Assembly (NCBI RefSeq): GCF_016031655.1
Contig: NZ_JACCHQ010000005.1
Coordinates: forward strand, 231,022-295,021
Source: Bradyrhizobium glycinis
Lineage (GTDB): Bacteria; Pseudomonadota; Alphaproteobacteria; Rhizobiales; Xanthobacteraceae
DNA length: 64,000 nt
Direction: 5' to 3'
The translations under genes and the position numbers were made by a program. The notes below the pieces were generated by a model. That model made no database searches and had not been told where the DNA came from. It worked only from the letters and a program-made list of their open reading frames with translations. Within the stretch, counting starts at the first letter, position 1, and each line of letters opens with the position of its first letter. Shown in pieces: positions 58,579-64,000 of the stretch.

Positions 58579-60341
58579 GCCCGGCAACGCCTGCAAAACC
58601 CACCGAAAAGTCGGCCGAGCGGTCAGTTGAACCTTGGCGGCAGCGGCTGATCCGAAGCATGCTCTACGGGCGCAACGTCGATCGCGCTGCGAAGGCGCGC
58701 GCGCGCGTGGGCCTCGCGATGCTCGCCTTCGCTTCGGTCTATGCCCTGATCGGTGGGCGGCTCGTGATGTTCGCGATCGGCGCCGACGCCCACAGCGCGC
58801 GCCGCGCCGCCGCGCAGGAGGTGGTTGCGACCGCGCGGCCCGACATCGTCGATCGCAACGGCGCCATCCTTGCGACCGACGTCAAGGCGGCGAGCCTGTT
58901 CGGTGAGCCGCGCCGCATCATCGACAAGGACGAGGCGATCGAGCTCCTGACCGCGACCATTCCCGACCTCGATGAGGCCGAGGTGCGCGAGCGCTTGAAG
59001 ACGCGCAAGGGCTTCGTCTGGCTGAAGCGCGAGGTCACCGCGGCGCAGCAGCAGGCCGTCCACAAGCTCGGCATTCCCGGCATCGGCTTCCTGCGCGAGA
59101 ACAAGCGCGTCTATCCGACCGGCAACGAGGTCGCCCACCTCATTGGTCTCGTCAATATCGACAACCAAGGTATCGCCGGCCTCGAGAAGTGGCTCGACAA
59201 TCAGGGGCTCGCCGACCTCCACCGCGCCGGCTTTGCCACTGACCGGTTGCAGAAGCCGATCGAGCTCGCGGTCGATCTGCGGGTCGAGCATGCGCTGCGC
59301 GACGAGCTGTTGAAGGCCAAGGACAAGTTCCACGCCAAGGCCGCCTCCGGCATCGTCTCCAACGTCAAGACCGGCGAGATCGTGGCGATGGTCTCGCTGC
59401 CGGATTTCGATCCCAACAATCCGAAGGAAGCGCACGACCCCGACCGCATCAACCGCCTCACCACCGGCGTCTACGAGATGGGCTCGACCTTCAAGGCGTT
59501 CACGCTGGCGATGGGGCTCGATTCCGGCAAGATCAATCTGAACTCGATGTGGGACGCGCGCGGAAACCTGCATTACGGCAAGTTCACGATCCACGACAGC
59601 CATCCGCTCGGGCGCTTCATCAACACCAAGGAAGTGTTCACCTACTCCTCCAACATCGGTGCGGCACGGATCGCGCTCAACCAGGGCGTCGAGGCGCACA
59701 AGGCGTTTCTCGCAAAGATGGGCCAGATGACGCGGCTGCGCACCGAATTGCCGGAGAGCGCGGCGCCGCTGCTGCCGCGGCGCTGGAGCGAGCTGAACAC
59801 GGTCACCGCCGCGTTCGGCCAAGGCCTGTCGGTGGCACCGCTGCAGGCGGTGATGGGCATCAACGCGCTGGTGAACGGCGGCTATCTGATTCCGCCGACA
59901 TTCCTGAAGCGCAGCGAATCCGAAGCCCAGGCGATGGCCAAGCGCGTCATTAAGCCGGAGACCAGCGACAAAATGCGGTTCCTGATGCGGCTCAATGCCG
60001 AAGTCGGCTCGGCGAGAAAGGCGGACGTCAAGGGCTACTACGTCGGCGGCAAGACCGGCACGTCCGAGAAGGTTATCAACGGCCGCTACGCCAAGAAGCG
60101 CGTGCTCAACTCCTTCACCGCCATCCTGCCCTGCGATGATCCCAAATATCACGTCCTGATCATGCTGGACGAGCCGCAGGCACTGCCCGAAACGCATGGT
60201 TTCATCACCTCGGGCTGGAACGCGGTGCCGACCGGCGGCAAGGTGATCGAGCGGATTGCCCCGCTTCTGGGGGTCGAGCCACGATTCGAGCTGCCGCCTG
60301 CGGAGCGCCTTATTCTTGCAGCATCCAGGACAACCCAGTAA
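58575..60341 (+). CDS. ftsI: Penicillin-binding protein 3 (septal transpeptidase)
   Basis: A 588-residue class B PBP. One N-terminal helix (residues about 44-66) is followed by the dimerisation domain ([34 protein letters not shown]). The transpeptidase domain has the active-site STFK near residue 303, SSN ([13 protein letters not shown]) near 358 and KTG ([11 protein letters not shown]) near 494. It cross-links peptidoglycan at the division septum together with FtsW. Genes follow the order rsmH-ftsL-ftsI-murE-murF-mraY. Confidence 0.97.
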   Translation: MSPATPAKPTEKSAERSVEPWRQRLIRSMLYGRNVDRAAKARARVGLAMLAFASVYALIGGRLVMFAIGADAHSARRAAAQEVVATARPDIVDRNGAILATDVKAASLFGEPRRIIDKDEAIELLTATIPDLDEAEVRERLKTRKGFVWLKREVTAAQQQAVHKLGIPGIGFLRENKRVYPTGNEVAHLIGLVNIDNQGIAGLEKWLDNQGLADLHRAGFATDRLQKPIELAVDLRVEHALRDELLKAKDKFHAKAASGIVSNVKTGEIVAMVSLPDFDPNNPKEAHDPDRINRLTTGVYEMGSTFKAFTLAMGLDSGKINLNSMWDARGNLHYGKFTIHDSHPLGRFINTKEVFTYSSNIGAARIALNQGVEAHKAFLAKMGQMTRLRTELPESAAPLLPRRWSELNTVTAAFGQGLSVAPLQAVMGINALVNGGYLIPPTFLKRSESEAQAMAKRVIKPETSDKMRFLMRLNAEVGSARKADVKGYYVGGKTGTSEKVINGRYAKKRVLNSFTAILPCDDPKYHVLIMLDEPQALPETHGFITSGWNAVPTGGKVIERIAPLLGVEPRFELPPAERLILAASRTTQ

Positions 60342-60425
60342 TCAACCGGGTGGGCCATTGCCGCTGCTGAGTCGGGATTTTCCTTAGGATTCGGCTTTCC
60401 GGCAGGGCATGTCGACTGGAACACC

Positions 60426-61898
60426 ATGAAGCTGCGCGACCTCTTGGGTCAGGACGTTACGGGCAATGATGCCGCAATCGAGCCCGCTGCGGCGGCGCTC
60501 GAGGTGAGCGGCGTTGCGCTCGACAGCCGCGTGGTCCAGCCGGGTAATCTCTTCTTCGCGCTCGCAGGCAGCAAGACCGACGGCGCCCGCTTCATCGATG
60601 CTGCGATTGCGGCGGGCGCGGTGGCCGTCGTCGGCGACCATGCACCGGACGCCTGCAAGGTGCCGTTCATCGCTGTCGCCAATCCACGCCGCGCGTTGGC
60701 ACTGGCTGCGGCCAGATTTTTCCCGGCGCAGCCTGCGACGATCGCCGCGGTGACCGGAACCAGCGGCAAGACCTCGGTCGCCGCGTTCACGCGCCAGATC
60801 TGGGAGCGGCTCGGGCATGCCTCCGCCAGCATCGGCACCATCGGTCTGGTGTCGCAAAAGCGCACCGTCTACGGCTCGCTGACCACGCCGGATCCGATCG
60901 CGCTGCACCGGCAGTTAGACGAGATCGCGCGCGAGGACGTCACGCATCTCGCCTTCGAGGCGTCCTCGCACGGGCTCGACCAATATCGCCTCGACGGCGT
61001 GCGCATCTCGGCCGGCGGCTTCACCAATCTCTCGCGCGACCACATGGATTACCATCCGACCGTTGCGCATTATCTCGCGGCCAAGCTCCGCCTGTTCCGC
61101 GAGCTGGTGCCGCCTAATGGCGCCGCGGTGATCTCGGCCGATCATGATTGCTCGGCGGAGGCGATCGATGCGGCGAGATCGCGCGGCCTGCGCGTCATGG
61201 CGGTGGGTCGCAACGGCGATGGGGCAGGCGAGGGCATCCGCCTCACCGCGGCATTGGTCGAAGGCTTCTCGCAAAAACTCACGGTCCAACATCGCGGCAG
61301 GGCTTACGCGATCCGGCTGCCGCTGGTCGGCGAATTCCAGATCGAGAACGCGCTGGTATCGGCCGGCCTTGCCATCGGCACGGGCAGCGATGCTGAAAAC
61401 GTGTTTGCGAGCCTCGAACATCTCGAAGGCGCCAAGGGCCGGCTCGAACGCGTCGGCGAGCGCAACGGCGCGCCGATCTTCGTCGACTACGCGCACAAGC
61501 CCGATGCGCTCGCGAAGGCGCTGCAGGCGCTGCGGCCGTATGCGAAGCGCAGGCTGGTCGTCGTGTTCGGCGCCGGCGGCGACCGCGATGCCGGCAAGCG
61601 TCCGATCATGGGCGAGATCGCGGCGGAGAACGCCGACGCCGTGATCGTCACCGACGACAATCCGCGCAGCGAGAAGCCCGAAGCGATCCGCGCCGCGATC
61701 CTCGCCGCCGCAAAGGGCGCGCGCGAGATCGGCGACCGCGCCGAGGCGATCCGCGCCGCGATCGAGGACTTGCAGGAGGGCGATGCGCTGCTGATTGCCG
61801 GCAAGGGCCACGAGACCGGGCAGATCGTCGGCGGCGAGGTGCTGCCTTTCAGTGATCACGAGGCGGTTGCCGCCGCATTAGCGACGAGGGTTGCATGA
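60426..61898 (+). CDS. murE: UDP-MurNAc-tripeptide synthetase
   Basis: A 490-residue Mur ligase adding the third residue to UDP-MurNAc-Ala-Glu. The ATP loop [11 protein letters not shown] is near residues 111-121; substrate-binding [18 protein letters not shown] and the DNPR motif ([13 protein letters not shown]) near residue 416 mark meso-diaminopimelate specificity. C-terminal [14 protein letters not shown] completes the fold. It overlaps murF by four bases (ATGA). The 84-base gap after ftsI is short enough for cotranscription. Confidence 0.97.
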   Translation: MKLRDLLGQDVTGNDAAIEPAAAALEVSGVALDSRVVQPGNLFFALAGSKTDGARFIDAAIAAGAVAVVGDHAPDACKVPFIAVANPRRALALAAARFFPAQPATIAAVTGTSGKTSVAAFTRQIWERLGHASASIGTIGLVSQKRTVYGSLTTPDPIALHRQLDEIAREDVTHLAFEASSHGLDQYRLDGVRISAGGFTNLSRDHMDYHPTVAHYLAAKLRLFRELVPPNGAAVISADHDCSAEAIDAARSRGLRVMAVGRNGDGAGEGIRLTAALVEGFSQKLTVQHRGRAYAIRLPLVGEFQIENALVSAGLAIGTGSDAENVFASLEHLEGAKGRLERVGERNGAPIFVDYAHKPDALAKALQALRPYAKRRLVVVFGAGGDRDAGKRPIMGEIAAENADAVIVTDDNPRSEKPEAIRAAILAAAKGAREIGDRAEAIRAAIEDLQEGDALLIAGKGHETGQIVGGEVLPFSDHEAVAAALATRVA

Positions 61899-63277
61899 GC
61901 GGGCCAATATGGACGGTTGCCGAGGTCGCCCGCGCGCTGGGCGTGGCCGGATCGTTCCCGAATACGCCGATCGATTTCGTCACCCAGGACAGTCGGCTGG
62001 TGAAGCCGGGCGGCCTGTTCGTTGCGCTGAGCGGCACCCCGAGCGGCGGCTTCGTCTCGGCTTTCGCCAGCGCGCGCGACGGCTGGGAGTTCGCCGACAA
62101 GGCGGAAGCCGCGGGCGCCGTCGCGATGATCGTGCCGCACGAGATCGCGGGCATCCGCATTCCCCAGATCGTCGTCAAGGACACGCTGATCGACGGCCTC
62201 TGGGGCCTCGCGCGCGCTGCACGCGCGCGCTTCAATGGCCCCGTGATCGGGCTGACCGGCAGCGCCGGCAAGACCAGCACCAAGGAATTTCTCGCCGCCT
62301 ATCCGAACGCCTATGCCAGTCCCTCGAGCTTCAACAATTTCTGGGGCGTGCCGCTGACGCTGTGCAATGCCAGGCGGGACGCCAGCCTCTGGGTCGTCGA
62401 GATGGGCATGAACCAGAAGGGCGAGATCGCCCGGCTCAGCGAGCTCACGCAGCCGACCGTCGCGCTCGTCGTCAACGTTCAGCCGGTGCATCTGGAAAAG
62501 CTCGGCTCCCTCGAAGCCATCCGGCGCGAGAAGGTGTCGATCGCGCTCGGACTGCCCGAGAACGGCGTGCTGGTGCTGCCCGCCGGAATCAAGGCTTCCG
62601 AGTGGAAAGGCAAGGTGGTGCGCTTCGGCGGCGAGCATGCCGAGGTGCACGAGGTCGCGCACAAGCCGCACGGCGAGAGCTGGCAAGTCGTGGCCGCGAT
62701 CGGCAGGAAGGAGATCGCCTTCAGCCTCACCCCTGGCGCGCCGCACCGGGTGCACAATGCGCTGGCCGCGCTCGCCGCCGTTCACGCCGCGCATCTCGAC
62801 GTCGCGACGCTCGCGGTCAAGCTCGACCGCGTCGGCATCATGACCGGCCGCGGCGTCGAGCAGGCGGTCGGCGACATCACCGTGATCGACGACAGCTTCA
62901 ACGGCAATCCGGCCAGCGTGGCCGCGGCGCTGCAAAGCCTGCAGGCGCGCAACATGAGCGGCGGCCGCCGCATCGCGATTCTCGGCGACATGCTCGAGCT
63001 CGGCGAGGATGCGCCGAGCTATCACACCGGCCTCGCCAGTCATCTCGACGGCATCGACGGCGTCTATTGCGTCGGTCCCCTGATGCGCCACCTCTATGAT
63101 GTCCTGCCCTCAGGCAAGGGGCTCGGCTGGCACGACGATCCCGCCACGCTAGAGCCGGGCGAGGTCGCAAATCTGCTGAAGGCAGGCGACGTCGTGGTTG
63201 TCAAGGGCAGCAAGAAGATGTTCTGGGTCAACAAGTTTGTGCCGGGGCTGGTGGCCGCCTTGCAGGCAAAGGCGTAA
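61895..63277 (+). CDS. murF: UDP-MurNAc-tripeptide:D-Ala-D-Ala ligase
   Basis: A 460-residue Mur ligase that attaches D-Ala-D-Ala to the UDP-MurNAc-tripeptide. The P-loop is LTGSAGKTSTKEFL near residues 125-138, followed by SSFNNFWGVPLTL, MGMNQKGEIARLSEL, VIDDSFNGNPASVAAAL and RRIAILGDMLELGE. Its start overlaps murE by four bases. It completes the cytoplasmic lipid II precursor before MraY links it to the carrier lipid. Confidence 0.97.
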   Translation: MSGPIWTVAEVARALGVAGSFPNTPIDFVTQDSRLVKPGGLFVALSGTPSGGFVSAFASARDGWEFADKAEAAGAVAMIVPHEIAGIRIPQIVVKDTLIDGLWGLARAARARFNGPVIGLTGSAGKTSTKEFLAAYPNAYASPSSFNNFWGVPLTLCNARRDASLWVVEMGMNQKGEIARLSELTQPTVALVVNVQPVHLEKLGSLEAIRREKVSIALGLPENGVLVLPAGIKASEWKGKVVRFGGEHAEVHEVAHKPHGESWQVVAAIGRKEIAFSLTPGAPHRVHNALAALAAVHAAHLDVATLAVKLDRVGIMTGRGVEQAVGDITVIDDSFNGNPASVAAALQSLQARNMSGGRRIAILGDMLELGEDAPSYHTGLASHLDGIDGVYCVGPLMRHLYDVLPSGKGLGWHDDPATLEPGEVANLLKAGDVVVVKGSKKMFWVNKFVPGLVAALQAKA

Positions 63278-63415
63278 ACTGCTTGAAGGCGCCGTTCCCG
63301 AATCTCGCCCCTTGCGGCAGGAAGCCGTCCGTTTTCCGAAACGCGCGGCCCATGACGAAGACCAGCGAATGCGCGTGAGGCACCTGACGTGCAAAGGCGC
63401 CATAGGACCGTCTGA

Positions 63416-64000
63416 ATGTTTTACTGGCTGATCGAGCTTTCCAACACATTTCCGGGCTTCGGTGCCTTTCGCACGGTCCTGAACGTCTTCCGCTACATCA
63501 CCTTCCGCACCGGCGGCGCCATCGTGACCGGCGCGCTGTTCGTGTTCCTGTTCGGCCCCTGGATCATCGATCACTTGCGCATCCGTCAGGGCAAGGGCCA
63601 GCCGATCCGCACCGATGGTCCGCAATCGCATCTCGCCAAGAAGGGCACGCCCACCATGGGCGGGCTGATGATCCTGTCCGGGCTCACGGTCGGCACGGTG
63701 CTGTGGGCCAATCCGCTCAACCCCTATGTCTGGATCGTGCTGGCGGTGACGCTCGGCTTCGGCTTCGTCGGCTTCTATGACGATTACCTCAAGGTGACCA
63801 AGCAGACCACGACCGGGTTCGGCAGCAAGCTTCGCCTGCTGATCGAAGCCGTCATCGCGCTGGTCGCCTGCTACGCGCTGGTGCGGCTCAACCGCGATCC
63901 CGCCTCGACCGCGCTGACGATTCCCTTCCTGAAGGATACCGTGCTGCATTTCGGCTGGTTCTTCGTCGTCTTCGGCGCCTTCGTCATCGTCGGTGCCGGC
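63416..64000 (+). CDS. mraY: Phospho-N-acetylmuramoyl-pentapeptide transferase (3' end cut by window)
   Basis: The first 195 codons of MraY, which runs off the window. The N-terminus [20 protein letters not shown] and the motifs [40 protein letters not shown] identify it. It transfers phospho-MurNAc-pentapeptide to undecaprenyl phosphate, making lipid I at the inner membrane. At least five helices are visible. It lies 138 bases after murF, in a gap without recognisable signals. Confidence 0.97.
   Translation, partial: MFYWLIELSNTFPGFGAFRTVLNVFRYITFRTGGAIVTGALFVFLFGPWIIDHLRIRQGKGQPIRTDGPQSHLAKKGTPTMGGLMILSGLTVGTVLWANPLNPYVWIVLAVTLGFGFVGFYDDYLKVTKQTTTGFGSKLRLLIEAVIALVACYALVRLNRDPASTALTIPFLKDTVLHFGWFFVVFGAFVIVGAG

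Overview
The window reads as a chromosomal segment of a Bradyrhizobium-like alphaproteobacterium (Nitrobacteraceae). This is inferred from high-GC coding sequence, two Irr-type iron-control (ICE) boxes at the bfd/bfr genes, a Rhodobacter-type PmtA phospholipid methyltransferase next to Psd, a rhizobial thiamin operon behind a TPP riboswitch, and several families of palindromic intergenic repeats of the kind that litter Bradyrhizobium genomes. No tRNA, rRNA, CRISPR array, phage or complete insertion sequence was recognised.

Layout. 0-10.4 kb: iron storage (bfd, bfr, each behind an ICE box), a PPOX-type flavoprotein, small unknown proteins, a collagen-like protein with a polylysine tail, a Fis-type regulator, an SDR, a J-domain protein, two small secreted paralogues, RidA, a mug-type DNA glycosylase and a decayed partial mug copy flanking a ParD/ParE-type toxin-antitoxin pair whose toxin is frameshifted. 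10.7-17.5 kb: a degenerate metzincin-like secreted protein, the thiamin operon thiO-thiS-thiG-thiE-thiC (read leftward from a TPP riboswitch at 16.7 kb) and a lytic transglycosylase. 17.7-29.2 kb: a zinc-ribbon protein, a PRC-barrel protein, a four-gene spermidine/putrescine-type ABC importer, DUF4403, a regulator/beta-propeller/DUF899 cluster, dienelactone hydrolase and cytochrome c. 29.3-36.4 kb: L,D-transpeptidase, then an envelope-lipid neighbourhood (glycosyltransferase, PmtA, an Mpo1-like membrane protein, a class-III aminotransferase, Psd) and a Nudix hydrolase. 36.6-41.8 kb: surface and periplasmic proteins (FecR domain, two divergent DUF2147 paralogues, extensin-like lipoprotein). 41.9-49.8 kb: export functions (TetR repressor with a clear operator, EmrA/EmrB, an ABC exporter, a MATE pump). 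49.8-53.4 kb: TauE/SafE, a MocR-type regulator divergent from a DUF983 protein with direct-repeat operators between them, and an alpha/beta hydrolase. 53.6-55.8 kb: RNase P RNA and a DGPF/YCII plus ECF sigma pair. 55.9-64 kb: an N-acetylmuramoyl-alanine amidase and the start of the division/cell-wall operon (rsmH, ftsL, ftsI, murE, murF, mraY, cut by the window end).

Regulation is unusually readable: ICE boxes for iron, a TPP riboswitch that runs into the thiO start codon, a TetR palindrome before emrA, tandem half-sites between mocR and its divergent neighbour, and a possible EcfG promoter before the PRC-barrel gene. Start codons were chosen by Shine-Dalgarno match, signal peptide position and overlap with the gene before. 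Functions come from recognised motifs, not from database searches.
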